A stretch of DNA of 44,069 bases from Planctomycetota bacterium (GCA_019456225.1 VRUI01000040.1:1-44069); one strand, 5' to 3'; shown: positions 8,071 through 17,400, counted from the stretch's first letter. Program-made: numbers and translations. The notes: generated by a model not told the origin, from the sequence alone.

Positions 8071-8150
8071 GGCGGGCACGGCCCACTCTAAGGTTTTATC
8101 CCTGCGCTCGCGGTGTTACCGCTTTTTGTGAGCTTCGGGTTTCTGTTATT
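8071..8150. repeat. Hairpin B and split module D between kinase and regulator
   Basis: GGCGGGCACGGCCCAC (8071-8086) is a family B hairpin, followed by a diverged TACGG-like tag and a module D copy that is interrupted by an inserted CGGTGTTACCG segment. It fills most of the space between the two-component genes. Confidence 0.65.
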
Positions 8151-9246
8151 ATTTTGTTGGCAGGTATACTGTGAAAATGCTTCCGCCCTGGGCGTTGTTT
8201 ATTGCTTCTATTCTGCCTTTGTATTTTTCTATAATGTCTTTGCATATTGCCAGGCCGAGTCCGGTTCCGGCTCCTTCAGCTTTTGTCGTAAAGAACGGTT
8301 CGAAGATAGACTCGGCATGTTCCGGGAGAAAACCCGGGCCGGTGTCCTTAAACTCGACGGCGATCTCATCGGCGGTACCGGAAATTGTAATATCCAAAGA
8401 TCCATCGCCTTGAATCGCATCGGCGGCGTTTTTTATGAGGTTGCAGAAGACCTGAAAGAGGTTGTCGCCTCTGAACTTTTTGTCGATTATCTTCAGATCG
8501 TCAATGACTGCGATATCTACGCCGGAGCATTTTGGTTCCATGGCTTTTACGGCTTCGGTGACGATTTTCTCTATGGGTGCAAATTGCAGCGTAGGACACA
8601 TTCCTCGAGAGAACTCGAGTAGTTCTCCGATTATTCGGACCATTCGCATCAATCCCGATCTGCACTGGCTGAGGTAGCCGACAGGCTTTTCAAACTGCTT
8701 ATTCTCGATGGCCCTGATGGAAAGATTAATGTATCGTAGAATTCCGTCCATCGGGTTGTTTAGCTCGTGGGCGACTTTTCCGGCGACTTTACCAATGGCA
8801 GCGAGACGCTCTGCCTGAGATAGCTCATTTGCAATATTGTCTTTGCCGGTAATGTCTTCGATGACGGCAATGCCGCCGGTAATCTGGTTTGTGGAGTGGG
8901 ATTTCAAGGGAGTAATGATAATTCTCAAAAGGCGGACCGAATCCGGGCGTGAGTATTCAACAGAATCGAAGGTCGCTGTCTGTCCTGTTTCCACTACCTC
9001 GTCGAGTGAGGATTTCCAGTCGCCCCAGACTTTCTGGTCTCCGCCAACGGCAAGGGATCTGTCGAGACTCTCACCAAGGTCGAGCAGTTCGGCGGCGATG
9101 TCGTTGGCATGGATAACTCTCAAATCCGGAGCGAATGCGACCACTCCCATCGGAAGCGAGGCGAGCACAGAAGGTGAAATCTCCATGACATCGCCGGAAA
9201 AATCAGACATGTCAGGATTAAATTGTTTTCCATTTGATCTGGACAT
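8149..9246 (-). CDS. PAS-containing sensor histidine kinase (NtrB type)
   Basis: A 365-residue soluble kinase with an N-terminal PAS domain (about 25-135, MGVVAFAPDLRVIHAND), a HisKA dimerisation domain with phosphorylated H160 in AGKVAHELNNP, and a HATPase domain with N box CNLIKNAADA, G1 box DTGPGF, F box FEPFFTTK and G2 box GTGLGLAI. It has no membrane segments, so the signal is probably cytoplasmic, as in NtrB or AtoS-like soluble kinases. It is upstream of the NtrC-type regulator. A good sigma70 promoter lies 50 bases before the ATG; the ribosome binding site is weak. Confidence 0.93.
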   Translation of the reverse strand: MSRSNGKQFNPDMSDFSGDVMEISPSVLASLPMGVVAFAPDLRVIHANDIAAELLDLGESLDRSLAVGGDQKVWGDWKSSLDEVVETGQTATFDSVEYSRPDSVRLLRIIITPLKSHSTNQITGGIAVIEDITGKDNIANELSQAERLAAIGKVAGKVAHELNNPMDGILRYINLSIRAIENKQFEKPVGYLSQCRSGLMRMVRIIGELLEFSRGMCPTLQFAPIEKIVTEAVKAMEPKCSGVDIAVIDDLKIIDKKFRGDNLFQVFCNLIKNAADAIQGDGSLDITISGTADEIAVEFKDTGPGFLPEHAESIFEPFFTTKAEGAGTGLGLAICKDIIEKYKGRIEAINNAQGGSIFTVYLPTK

Positions 9247-9296
9247 AATTAGTCGTCAGTTATTAGGTATTTGATGTTAGATGTTAGATGTTTAGG

Positions 9297-9325
9297 ATTA
9301 TACACTAATTATTGAATATAATCAA
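9297..9325 (-). promoter_or_regulatory. Sigma70 promoter for the two-component pair
   Basis: On the minus strand TTGATT, 17 bases, TATAAT, with the -10 about 50 bases upstream of the kinase ATG. Upstream of it two TTGCAA palindromes (9335-9360 area) could be operator half sites. The rest of the gap from 9247 to 9704 is AT-rich, with a short tandem GATGTTA repeat near 9273-9291 and no gene that I can support. Confidence 0.65.
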
Positions 9326-9449
9326 CACTTTATGTTGCAAAAAAACAACATTATTGCAAAATTACCACAAAAAATTTTCCTAAATTAACAAAATGACCAT
9401 AAACGCTTGTATTTACAGGGGATAAAAATATTGCCTTGAAGTGGAAACC

Positions 9450-9457
9450 GCCGATAA
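9450..9457 (+). promoter_or_regulatory. Isolated sigma28 -10 box upstream of the PilZ gene
   Basis: A perfect GCCGATAA in a non-coding stretch 248 bases before the PilZ gene. There is no TAAA at 15 or 16 bases upstream, so this may be chance. Confidence 0.25.
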
Positions 9458-9704
9458 AAAGAGTGTTAGTGAATTAAAATCGAAAGAAATTGATTTTTTT
9501 GTTGTAATTCTTCAACATATAGCTATTGTTGTTTTTTACGGATTAAAAATATCGATGGATTTTGACTGCTTAAGTATTGCCTGTGTAAGACCTTAAGGAA
9601 GTTTAAAAAGGTTTTCTCCCAGGTAAGCACTCTGGTATAGCGTTTGCTATTATTTACCATGCCTTTATATTTTTCGAATACTCTCACTGTTAACAGGGAA
9701 GTTG

Positions 9705-10058
9705 ATGGATTCTGAAAAAGAAAGACGAATACATAAACGCTTGCAGTTGAAGATCTCGGTTCTTTGCCAGACCGTTGGGATCTGCGGCGGTAACGCCTTT
9801 ACGGGCAAAACCGTTGATGTAAGCCCCGGTGGGATTCTAGTTGAGTTTAACAGCCGTGGGCTTTCAGACGGCCAGCTGCTAAGCATCGAGATGTCAGTTC
9901 CTCCGACAGAGGGACTACTTGAATACGGAGGGCGATTTTCCAGCTATGCTCGTGTGATAAGGCTTGAAGATGCCAAGGCCGGAGTGGGTCCGGATTCATC
10001 TTCTATTGTTCAGACAGCGGCGCTGGAATTCTGCCAGTCTCCAAAATTGAGGCTTTGA
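9705..10058 (+). CDS. PilZ domain protein
   Basis: A 117-residue single PilZ domain, a cyclic-di-GMP receptor fold. The binding signature is complete: an arginine-rich N-terminus (RRIHKRLQ, fitting RxxxR) at about 7-14, followed by DVSPGGILVEF (fitting D/NxSxxG). The beta-barrel continues through YARVIRLED. Such stand-alone PilZ proteins adjust motility, adhesion or secretion in response to c-di-GMP. ATG 9705 follows AGGGAAG; a TTG immediately before it is possible but weaker. No operon partner is certain: a lipoprotein gene follows at 10132. Confidence 0.88.
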   Translation: MDSEKERRIHKRLQLKISVLCQTVGICGGNAFTGKTVDVSPGGILVEFNSRGLSDGQLLSIEMSVPPTEGLLEYGGRFSSYARVIRLEDAKAGVGPDSSSIVQTAALEFCQSPKLRL

Positions 10059-10131
10059 GGCAAAAAGCGTCAGGCGCCAGGCGGTGGTCTATGTGTTGAC
10101 ATTGGAGGGTCAATTCGTTAGAATCGTATCT

Positions 10132-11097
10132 ATGAGAAATTTTGTTTGGCTTATTTTTATATTTGTTTTCTTCGGCAGTATTGTCGGTTGCGATGAGCCG
10201 GTCAAAAAGCGTCCAGTCTTTTCACCAAACGGGATCAAAATCACCGATCTATTTCCGGAAAAATCGGAGAAGCAGCCGACGGCGATCAATTTCAAGATAC
10301 TCACTTTTAGGATCCCGGTCACTAATTACGGAGGGATGTCGGGAGCTTTTAATGGCCTTAGCAGAGATTTGATGCGATTTTCAAACCAGAAATCCTTCAA
10401 GGCCAACGGTTTTGCGGCAGGTCTTGGCAATTCAGAAACATGGCAAAGCGTCGGTAACTGTCTGCGGAAAGTCGGGGCCAAGCGAAAAAAGATCAGCACG
10501 CTTATAATCTATGAAGACATCGGGGAAGATCAGTACCCCGGAAACGAATTCATGATCGGCAACATCTCATCGAATACATTGGTATCCTATTACGATCTGA
10601 GCGGAAACAGCAGGAAGATGAACCTTACACCCGGATTGCTTCAATGGCGGTTCAAGGCCCGTAAGATCGCTCACAGACGGGGGCTGGTGCAGGTAAAGAT
10701 AGAAGGTCTTTTCAAACGCTGGCGGGATACTAAGCTTTCACGGCTGGAGGGATACGACACCGGAGAGATAGTCTTTAAGCCGACTTCGATGGTGATGAAT
10801 ATGAACGTGGGTGACTTCGTTCTTATCGGTGCTCTACCGCGAGCTATTTTTAGCGAACCAATTGATGATGAAAATCGTTTTGTTGTCTCTCCAGACGGTG
10901 ACTCGATAGAGCAAATGAGGCTCGTTGAGTTGTTTTTCAGGACCCGGGGGGATGTGATCATGCCTAAGGTGACCGAAGGCAAAGGTAAAGAGGTTCAAGC
11001 AGAAAAGGGTATAACCGGTGAAGTCTCTTATCATCGTGTCAAAGATGTCGACATTGTCGAGGTTTTCCTTATTGTCTGCATGGGAGTTGAAAATTGA
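10132..11097 (+). CDS. Predicted lipoprotein of unknown function
   Basis: A 321-residue protein with a classic lipoprotein signal: positively charged start MRNF, a hydrophobic stretch, and lipobox GSIVGC with the modified cysteine at about residue 20. I do not recognise the mature domain. It has mixed strand-rich sequence including a segment of short hydrophobic strands (MVMNMNVGDFVLIGALP) near the C-terminal third that resembles secreted carrier domains, but nothing diagnostic. I chose ATG 10132 because it starts the signal peptide; the frame is open further upstream to 10084. It overlaps the next gene by four bases (TTGA), so the two are co-translated. Confidence 0.8.
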   Translation: MRNFVWLIFIFVFFGSIVGCDEPVKKRPVFSPNGIKITDLFPEKSEKQPTAINFKILTFRIPVTNYGGMSGAFNGLSRDLMRFSNQKSFKANGFAAGLGNSETWQSVGNCLRKVGAKRKKISTLIIYEDIGEDQYPGNEFMIGNISSNTLVSYYDLSGNSRKMNLTPGLLQWRFKARKIAHRRGLVQVKIEGLFKRWRDTKLSRLEGYDTGEIVFKPTSMVMNMNVGDFVLIGALPRAIFSEPIDDENRFVVSPDGDSIEQMRLVELFFRTRGDVIMPKVTEGKGKEVQAEKGITGEVSYHRVKDVDIVEVFLIVCMGVEN

Positions 11098-12056
11098 CAT
11101 CGGGCCGCGATCACCAAGCCGACAAGTCTATCGTAGCGGTTACCAGGGCAAAGAGCTACCAGTCGAACGTCATAGAAGAGGCGGTCCTGAGGCAATTTGA
11201 ACTGCTTGGGGGGATCGACAGTTTTGTGAGCCGGGGAGATAGAGTCCTTATCAAGCCAAACTTCATTGCTCCGAGAGCGGCGTCAGATGCCGCACAGACT
11301 GACCCGGCGGTAGTGCTTGCAATTGCTAAATTGTTGAAAGAGGCCGGAGCAAAACCTTTCGTGGCAGACTCTCCGGCGTGGAAAAATACAGCGGCATGTG
11401 TAAAGATACTCGGGCTCGAGGGCCCGCTTAAAAAGCTTGGCGTGCCTGTTAGAAACATGGACAAACCCAGGCGTTTCAGGATCGCCGGAGCTAACATTGG
11501 CATTAGCAGCGTCGCCCTGGAAGCCGATAAGATCATTAATGTTCCCAAGCTCAAGGCTCACCAGCAGCTTGGCGCGACGTTCGCGGTTAAGAATATGTTC
11601 GGGTGTGTTTGCGGCAAAGAAAAGGCGTTCCGGCATTTTTCGCATGGACGGTCCCATGACAGATTCACCGAGATGCTTATCGGTATCTATAAATTGCTTG
11701 GCCCGGCGGTTAGTATTATCGATGGTGTTATCGCGATGGAGGGGATGGGGCCCTTGAGCGGAGAGCCGAAAGAAGTCGGGTTTTTGATCGGGTCGCGGGA
11801 CCCTATCGCTTGTGAGCTGGTTTGCTGTAAGATCGTTGACTTTGACCCTGGTGATCTGCCGATAATTCAGACGGCCGGGAGAATGGATTTCGGCTGCAGC
11901 GGGCATGAGAATGTTGAGGTTGTCGGTGACAACTATATGGAGTACAGGTGCAGAGATTTTAAACCGGCGATACAGTCACCGCTGTATTTTACGTTTCCGA
12001 GGATTTGCAAGAGTATTGTTAAGCAGTTGATTTTGATGATCAGGGGTAAGTCGTAA
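11094..12056 (+). CDS. DUF362 domain protein
   Basis: A 320-residue DUF362 protein, a family often linked to iron-sulfur or radical chemistry but without a settled function. Landmarks: DRVLIKPNFI near 43-52, DSPAWKNTAACVKILGL, INVPKLKAHQQLGATFAVKNMFGCV in the middle, and IIDGVIAMEGMGPLSGEP. There is no ferredoxin domain at the C-terminus, unlike the longer members. The start appears to be TTG 11094, overlapping the previous stop as TTGA, with GGAG eight bases upstream. Translational coupling to the lipoprotein gene is likely. The 3-prime flank is a 9-nt tandem repeat. Confidence 0.88.
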   Translation: MTSGRDHQADKSIVAVTRAKSYQSNVIEEAVLRQFELLGGIDSFVSRGDRVLIKPNFIAPRAASDAAQTDPAVVLAIAKLLKEAGAKPFVADSPAWKNTAACVKILGLEGPLKKLGVPVRNMDKPRRFRIAGANIGISSVALEADKIINVPKLKAHQQLGATFAVKNMFGCVCGKEKAFRHFSHGRSHDRFTEMLIGIYKLLGPAVSIIDGVIAMEGMGPLSGEPKEVGFLIGSRDPIACELVCCKIVDFDPGDLPIIQTAGRMDFGCSGHENVEVVGDNYMEYRCRDFKPAIQSPLYFTFPRICKSIVKQLILMIRGKS

Positions 12057-12060
12057 AGTG

Positions 12061-12125
12061 AGGTGCGAAAAGTGAGAAAGGTGAGAAAAGTTAGAAAGGT
12101 TAGAAAGGTTAGAAAGGTATGAAAT
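12061..12125 (+). repeat. Second locus of the 9-nt tandem repeat
   Basis: About seven units of GGTGAGAAA/GGTTAGAAA type, starting four bases after the DUF362 stop codon. Same unit and strand as the repeat at 1068-1177. Confidence 0.85.
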
Positions 12126-12136
12126 GTCTGGTTCCG

Positions 12137-12224
12137 GTCATCGGGCACGGAGCGGGCGATGCCACCGGTCGGAGATAAGATTTGGTTACTATTTATATTC
12201 GCGGGCTGGAAGCCCCCGCTACGA
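12137..12224. repeat. CATCGGGCAC repeat copy and hairpin A copy
   Basis: 12137-12171 nearly repeats 4089-4123. 12201-12224 is a family A hairpin (GCGGGC, loop TGGAA, GCCCCCGC) followed by a TACGA tag. Confidence 0.75.
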
Positions 12225-12226
12225 TT

Positions 12227-12802
12227 TTAGCCGCCCTTATACATGGTCTCTTGCATTTCAGTGTAATCCCGGGCCATTCTTTCGGCTTTGGTGGCGATAA
12301 TATTCAAGTTGTCGAGGCTTTCTACTGCGACAATTCGGCCTTTATCGTCAACCAGGATCACCGTATTGGCCTTTGGCTGATTATACACTTGCCAGGCGAC
12401 TCGACTCTCATCGCAAAGGGATATCAAGTTTATATCTTTGATATTGCAATGCTCTGTGCAGCCTGGTCCGTGAGGACATTTGCTTGTAGGCACAGATATC
12501 TGAGATACACTAATCGGTTCACCCCTGAAACTACTCGCCAATTCAACCAATGCAGGGACCAGACGACAACAAACCTCACCCGATGAACTGGTAAAGGCCA
12601 TAATTGAAATCGGCTGCTTTACTTCACTAAATGATGTCAGTTTACCTTCAGCAGTGGTGAAATTAAAGTCCGGTACAATTCTGCCGACAATACGGACCTC
12701 AGACGTAACAACACCGACTACCGGCTGATTAACACTTTCACCACAGCCGGCCAATACAATCAACATCACCCCTGCCATCAATGTAATCATTACATTTCTC
12801 AT
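12227..12802 (-). CDS. Thioredoxin-fold (AhpC/TSA-like) lipoprotein
   Basis: A 191-residue lipoprotein. The signal peptide ends in lipobox VLAGC at about residue 20. The mature part begins like a thioredoxin-fold redoxin (IVGRIVPDFNFTTAEGKLTSFSE), has MAFTSSSGEVCCRLVPALVELA at the active-site position and continues through NTVILVDDKGRIVAVES. The usual CxxC or single peroxidatic Cys is replaced by an adjacent pair CC, and an extra Cys-rich insert (SKCPHGPGCTEHC) follows. That could be a metal or disulfide site. I chose ATG 12802 because GAGGGTG is well placed; ATG 12817 is an alternative. Function unknown, probably envelope redox or copper-type handling. Confidence 0.8.
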   Translation of the reverse strand: MRNVMITLMAGVMLIVLAGCGESVNQPVVGVVTSEVRIVGRIVPDFNFTTAEGKLTSFSEVKQPISIMAFTSSSGEVCCRLVPALVELASSFRGEPISVSQISVPTSKCPHGPGCTEHCNIKDINLISLCDESRVAWQVYNQPKANTVILVDDKGRIVAVESLDNLNIIATKAERMARDYTEMQETMYKGG

Positions 12803-13030
12803 AATAGTCACCCTCATTTCCTGAACATAAAATATTCTTTTTACAAAATTGATTTGTTTCGTTTATTTGTACGATTTAAAAACCGCTGAGGTTTCGCAAT
12901 AATCGCTTCTGAAATGAATAAAAGGGACCTGATCCCGTTCGGGCGGTAACGAAGCGACCCCCGGGGTCGTTTTGGCACGAGCTAAATTACCCAAACCCCC
13001 GTAAACTGTACCAGGTACCTTTAAAAATTC

Positions 13031-13055
13031 TGTCGGCAGGATGCCGACGTTACGG
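13031..13055. repeat. Family A2 hairpin (loop AGGAT) with TACGG tag
   Basis: TGTCGGC, loop AGGAT, GCCGACG, then TTACGG. It is a near-identical copy of 28686-28710. The gap 12803-13060 also carries short palindromes (GGGACCTGATCCCG type, GGTACC pairs) but no gene. Confidence 0.75.
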
Positions 13056-13060
13056 GATCA

Positions 13061-13105
13061 AAAAAAAATCTCCTGCCCGGATTATTCGTTTGGACAGGAG
13101 ATTTC
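13061..13105 (-). terminator. Rho-independent terminator of the cysteine operon
   Basis: On the minus strand AAATCTCCTGTCC pairs with GGGCAGGAGATTT, followed by a run of eight T. It lies about 20 bases after the metY stop codon. Confidence 0.85.
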
Positions 13106-13125
13106 GGTCTCATCTATTGTTTTTG

Positions 13126-14412
13126 CTATTGGCTGGCTTTCAGGGCCTGCTCAAAATCAGCAATTATATCGTCTATATGCTCGGTACCGACCGAAACACG
13201 GATATAGTCCGGCGTAACACCGGCACTTTCCTGCTCGGCGTCGGTGAGCTGCTGGTGTGTCGTGCTCGCCGGATGGATCACAAGCGTCTTGCTGTCAAGG
13301 ACATTAGCAAGATGGCTTGCAAGTTTAACGCTATTGATAAACTTAATACCGGCATCTTTACCACCCTTGATCCCAAAGCCAAGTATAGCGCCCTGCCCGT
13401 CCGGCAGGAACTTCATAGCATTATCATAATCGGGATGCGACTTCAAACCAGGATAGTTCACCCAGTCAACAGCGCCATTGCCTTCAAGGTACTCGGCAAC
13501 CTTAAGAGCATTTTCGCAATGCCTCTCGGCGCGAAGATGAAGCGTCTCAAGCCCCTGCAAAAACAAAAACGCGTTAAACGGAGACATACACCCACCCATA
13601 TCACGCAGAAACTGCACCCTTGCTTTTAGAATATAGGCAAGATTACCAAAACACTTTACATATTCGACGCCGTGATAACTCGGATCCGGCTCGGTCATCT
13701 CAGGAAATTTGCCGCTGGCGGCCCAATCAAAATTACCCGAATCGATTATGATACCGCCAATACTGTTGCCATGGCCGCCGATCAATTTCGTACAACTGTG
13801 AACAACAATATCAATGCCATATTCGATAGGCCTGAAAAGCATCGGCGATGTGACAGTATTATCACAGATCACCGGAATATTATTATCGCGAGCGATCTTG
13901 ACGATGGCTTCAAAATCAATAACGTCGTTCTTAGGATTACCAATACTCTCGAAATACAGAAACCGTGTGTTTTCCTTAATCGCATCGGCAAAATTCTGCG
14001 GATCCTTAGGGTCAACAAAACTGCACTCGATACCAAGCTTCGGAAGCGTCTGGCTAAAGAGCGTATAGGTACCGCCATAAAGCGAGCTAGCCGAAACAAA
14101 ATGCTGACCGGCCTGAGTAATGTTCAGCACCGCCGCAGTGATCGCAGCCATCCCCGAACTAAACGCAAGCCCGGCAACGCCGCCTTCCATAGCCGCGACA
14201 CGCTTTTCCAGAACATCCGTCGTCGGATTCATCAGACGCGTATAGATATTGCCGAATTCCTTAAGCGCAAAAAGATTCGCCGCATGATCGGTATCCTTAA
14301 ACACATAGCTGGAAGTCTGATAGATCGGAACCGCCCTGCTTCCGGTATCGGAATCAACATCCTGTCCCGCATGAAGCGCCAAAGTTTCTAACCTTAATTT
14401 TTCGTCTGCCAT
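13126..14412 (-). CDS. metY: O-acetylhomoserine sulfhydrylase (MetY)
   Basis: A 428-residue PLP enzyme of the Cys/Met metabolism family that makes homocysteine (or cysteine) from O-acetylhomoserine (or O-acetylserine) and sulfide. The length and the start [25 protein letters not shown] are typical of MetY rather than the shorter MetB/MetC enzymes. PLP-binding K209 lies in [13 protein letters not shown], with [22 protein letters not shown] and the SSGMAAI phosphate-binding segment upstream. It is the last gene of the Rrf2-cysK-cysE-nadA-metY run and is followed by a strong terminator. Together with CysK and CysE it gives the operon both cysteine and homocysteine synthesis by direct sulfhydrylation. 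Confidence 0.95.
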   Translation of the reverse strand: MADEKLRLETLALHAGQDVDSDTGSRAVPIYQTSSYVFKDTDHAANLFALKEFGNIYTRLMNPTTDVLEKRVAAMEGGVAGLAFSSGMAAITAAVLNITQAGQHFVSASSLYGGTYTLFSQTLPKLGIECSFVDPKDPQNFADAIKENTRFLYFESIGNPKNDVIDFEAIVKIARDNNIPVICDNTVTSPMLFRPIEYGIDIVVHSCTKLIGGHGNSIGGIIIDSGNFDWAASGKFPEMTEPDPSYHGVEYVKCFGNLAYILKARVQFLRDMGGCMSPFNAFLFLQGLETLHLRAERHCENALKVAEYLEGNGAVDWVNYPGLKSHPDYDNAMKFLPDGQGAILGFGIKGGKDAGIKFINSVKLASHLANVLDSKTLVIHPASTTHQQLTDAEQESAGVTPDYIRVSVGTEHIDDIIADFEQALKASQ

Positions 14413-14481
14413 TTTAAACCCCTTGTGATAAAATTGACTCGGCCTTGGGGCCGAATCCTCAATTAGTAATTCGTAATTATA

Positions 14482-15396
14482 TTACGCCGGTAATATTTCT
14501 ATCATCCGGTCCAGCGAAGCCTTTGCCCTGGACGCGATCTCTTGATCGACCGTAATCTTATACTTCATATCTTCAAGCGACCACAACACTTTTTCCAGAG
14601 TGATCTTTTTCATATTAGGGCACACAGCTTTTTCCGAAGCCGCATAAAATTCCTTATCCGGATTCTGCTTCTTCAGCGTATGAATTATCCCGACTTCAGT
14701 AGCGATTATAAAAGTCCTGGCATCGCTGGCCCTGGCAAACTTAAGCATCTGCCCGGTACTCAAAAGCTCATCGGCAACATCACAGATATCCATGGAACAC
14801 TCAGGATGAGCCATTACGACAGCATCCGGATGTTTTTCCTTCGTCGCCAAAACTTCTTCTACTGTTATCCGAACATGCGTCGGGCAGTATCCCGGCCAAA
14901 GAACCATATCCCGTCCGGTACGGACAGCGACAAACTGGCCAAGATTCTTATCCGGCACAAAAATGATCTTCCGACCAGCCGGCAAAGACGCCACCAGGTC
15001 AACAGCATTTCCGCTGGTGCAGCAATAATCGCTCTCGGCCTTAACCTCGGCCGTACTGTTTACGTAACAAACAACCAACGCTTCGGGATGCTCAGCTTTA
15101 AGCTTGATCAACTCTTCTGCGCTGATCATATCAGCCATCGGACATCCCGCATGGATCTCCGGAAGCAGAACAGTCTTATCCGGCGAAAGGATCGCAGCGG
15201 TTTCTGCCATAAACTTAACACCGCAAAAAACGATCACATCGGCTTTAGTCGTCGCAGCTTCAATACTAAGGCCAAGCGAATCGCCGACATAATCTGCAAG
15301 ATCCTGAATCTCGCCAGGCTGATAATTATGCGCCAGGATCACCGCATTACGCTGAGCCTTAAGCCTCTGTATTTTTTCAATAACTTCCAAACTCAA
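14482..15396 (-). CDS. nadA: Quinolinate synthase NadA
   Basis: NadA condenses iminoaspartate with dihydroxyacetone phosphate to quinolinate, the precursor of NAD, using a [4Fe-4S] cluster. The 304-residue form is the short, common one. Three cluster cysteines are placed as in the family: in VVCYVNSTAEVKAESDYCC, in HPECSMDICDVAD, and in KAVCPNMKKITLEKV. MAETAAILSPDK and the CTSGNA motif are also intact. The start appears to be TTG 15396 with AGGG upstream. nadB and nadC are not in the window. Its position inside a cysteine operon is unusual; the enzyme's Fe-S cluster demand for cysteine sulfur is a possible reason. Confidence 0.94.
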   Translation of the reverse strand: MSLEVIEKIQRLKAQRNAVILAHNYQPGEIQDLADYVGDSLGLSIEAATTKADVIVFCGVKFMAETAAILSPDKTVLLPEIHAGCPMADMISAEELIKLKAEHPEALVVCYVNSTAEVKAESDYCCTSGNAVDLVASLPAGRKIIFVPDKNLGQFVAVRTGRDMVLWPGYCPTHVRITVEEVLATKEKHPDAVVMAHPECSMDICDVADELLSTGQMLKFARASDARTFIIATEVGIIHTLKKQNPDKEFYAASEKAVCPNMKKITLEKVLWSLEDMKYKITVDQEIASRAKASLDRMIEILPA

Positions 15397-15423
15397 AGTA
15401 AAACCCTAAATTCCAGCTAATTG

Positions 15424-16347
15424 CTAATCGCTCTTCTTGACGCGGTGTGTGTAATGATCTTCCAGACCTTCGACAGTAACTGTAACTGACGGCTCGACAG
15501 ATTCTTTAAACCAGACATTACCGCCGATCACCGCGCCTTTGCCGATGACAATATCTCCGAGCAGTGTCGCCTCGGCATATATCGTCACATTGTCTTCAAT
15601 AGTCGGATGCCGTTTGCTGCCCTTTACTATGCGGCCTCTTTCATCTTTCGGAAAGCTAAGTGCCCCAAGAGTAACACCCTGGTAAAGTTTCACATTATCA
15701 CCGATAACGGCAGTCTCGCCGATAACGACACCGGTACCATGGTCGATAAAGAACCGGTTTCCGATCTGCGCTCCGGGATTTATATCGATACCGGTGCGGG
15801 AATGAGCGCTTTCACTCATAATTCGAGGTATCAGCGGTACTTCCTTAAGATACAGCTCATGGGCAATCCGATGGATAGCGATCGCAAAAATATACGGATA
15901 GCTGATAACGACCTCTTCAAACGAATTCGCCGATGGATCGCCGTCGTAAGCAGCCGCGACATCGCCTTTAAGCATCTCCCTTATATCGGGAAGTTTGTTA
16001 AGAAAGAATTCAACCGTATCTGCGGCAAGCTTTTGGCAATCGCACGTTACGCACTTGGTCATCTTGCACTTATAACGAAACGCAAGTTCAACCTGCTCGA
16101 GCAAAATCCCGCGAACCTGACAAATCAGCTCACCGGTAACATAATCAAGGTTCTCATGGGTGACCGTCCGTTTACCGGTGTAACCCGGGAAGATAAGCTC
16201 GATCAGCAGATCAATCGCCTCGAGTATCTTATCGCGCACAGGCATATTGGCGGCATCGATAAAGTTAATACCGCTATTCTCATCGTAAGTCGCAATAATC
16301 CGCTCAACAAGCTTACGAGTATCATATGTGTCAGATGAATCACTCAT
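15424..16347 (-). CDS. cysE: Serine O-acetyltransferase (CysE), long form
   Basis: CysE acetylates serine to O-acetylserine, the substrate of CysK. The 307-residue protein has a helical N-terminal half and a left-handed beta-helix C-terminal half with hexapeptide repeats (SAHSRTGIDINPGAQIG, HGTGVVIGETAVIGDNVKLYQGVTLG, HPTIEDNVTIYAEATLLG). Catalytic HSRTGIDI and HGTGVVIGE segments are intact. It has a Cys-rich insert (CKMTKCVTCDCQK) of four cysteines in the N-terminal half, not usual in enterobacterial CysE and possibly metal-binding. I prefer ATG 16347; an upstream TTG 16368 with AGGAAA is an alternative. It is between cysK and nadA. Confidence 0.93.
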   Translation of the reverse strand: MSDSSDTYDTRKLVERIIATYDENSGINFIDAANMPVRDKILEAIDLLIELIFPGYTGKRTVTHENLDYVTGELICQVRGILLEQVELAFRYKCKMTKCVTCDCQKLAADTVEFFLNKLPDIREMLKGDVAAAYDGDPSANSFEEVVISYPYIFAIAIHRIAHELYLKEVPLIPRIMSESAHSRTGIDINPGAQIGNRFFIDHGTGVVIGETAVIGDNVKLYQGVTLGALSFPKDERGRIVKGSKRHPTIEDNVTIYAEATLLGDIVIGKGAVIGGNVWFKESVEPSVTVTVEGLEDHYTHRVKKSD

Positions 16348-16408
16348 AATTATAAAAGTACCCGCCAAAGGCGGTTTCCTGCATTATTCATTATACATTA
16401 GACATTTC

Positions 16409-17329
16409 TTAGGTGTACATTTCAGTCGAAATATAACGCTCGCCGGTATCAGGCAGAACCACTACTATCGTCTTGCCGTGGTTTTCCTGTCTCTTGGACA
16501 ATTCGACTGCCGCATACATCGCAGCACCCGAGCTTATCCCGCAAAGAATACCCTCTTTACTGGCAAGACGCCTTGCCGTTTCCATCGCATCTTCGTTATC
16601 AACCTTGAAAACCTCATCAATTCCTTCAACGTTAAGCACTCCCGGAATGAATCCCGCACCGATACCCTGTATCTTATGCGGACCGGGAAGTTCGCCGGAC
16701 AAAACAGCAGACCCGGATGGCTCAACAGCAACCGCTTTAATATCCGGTTTTTTCTTTTTGAGGGCTTCGCTGCAGCCTGTTATCGTCCCGCCGGTACCAA
16801 CGCCGGCAACAAAAATATCTACAGAACCGTCGCAGTCCTGCCAAATCTCTTCGGCGGTAGTCGTGCGGTGAATCTCAGGATTAGCAGGGTTCAAAAACTG
16901 CTGTGCTACAAAAACATTCGGATTACCAGCTTTGATCTCATCAGCCTTTTCGATCGCACCTTTCATACCAAGTTCAGCAGGCGTCAAAACAATGTCGGCA
17001 CCAAGTATCTGCAAAAGACGACGACGCTCGACACTCATTGACTCAGGCATAGTCAATGTCAGATGATATCCCTTCGCCGCACAAACAATCGCAAGGCCAA
17101 TACCCGTATTACCGCTGGTAGGCTCGACGATCAGCGTCTCAGGATTGATAAGGCCGTCCTTTTCGGCCGCCTCGACCATCGACATGGCGATACGATCCTT
17201 GACACTGCCGCCGGGATTGAATGATTCGATCTTGGCAAGTATCACAGATTTACCGCTTCCAAGTTTATTGATCCGAACAAGCGGAGTGTGCCCTATAGTA
17301 TCCAGTATGTTCTCATGTATCCTGCTCAA
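16409..17329 (-). CDS. cysK: Cysteine synthase A (CysK)
   Basis: O-acetylserine sulfhydrylase, making cysteine from O-acetylserine and sulfide with PLP. The 306-residue length is standard. PLP lysine K44 lies in [11 protein letters not shown], the substrate loop is [12 protein letters not shown], the phosphate-binding loop is [10 protein letters not shown], and the C-terminal [17 protein letters not shown] is intact. It lies directly downstream of the Rrf2 regulator and upstream of cysE, which suggests that the two enzymes may form the usual cysteine synthase complex. Confidence 0.96.
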   Translation of the reverse strand: MSRIHENILDTIGHTPLVRINKLGSGKSVILAKIESFNPGGSVKDRIAMSMVEAAEKDGLINPETLIVEPTSGNTGIGLAIVCAAKGYHLTLTMPESMSVERRRLLQILGADIVLTPAELGMKGAIEKADEIKAGNPNVFVAQQFLNPANPEIHRTTTAEEIWQDCDGSVDIFVAGVGTGGTITGCSEALKKKKPDIKAVAVEPSGSAVLSGELPGPHKIQGIGAGFIPGVLNVEGIDEVFKVDNEDAMETARRLASKEGILCGISSGAAMYAAVELSKRQENHGKTIVVVLPDTGERYISTEMYT

Positions 17330-17400
17330 AACAAGCCCCCTTTCAAAATCTAAAGGTTCAAAATCTCACAACTAACATTTAACGACTTACAACTTACAAA

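Noticed and set aside
12961-12990. Possible sigma54 promoter near TGGCACGA
   Set aside because: The required TTGC element at the correct distance is missing and no gene starts after it.
14542-15420. A 292-codon plus-strand open frame opposite nadA
   Set aside because: Antisense to a clear nadA, without protein family features; a product of GC-skewed codon use.
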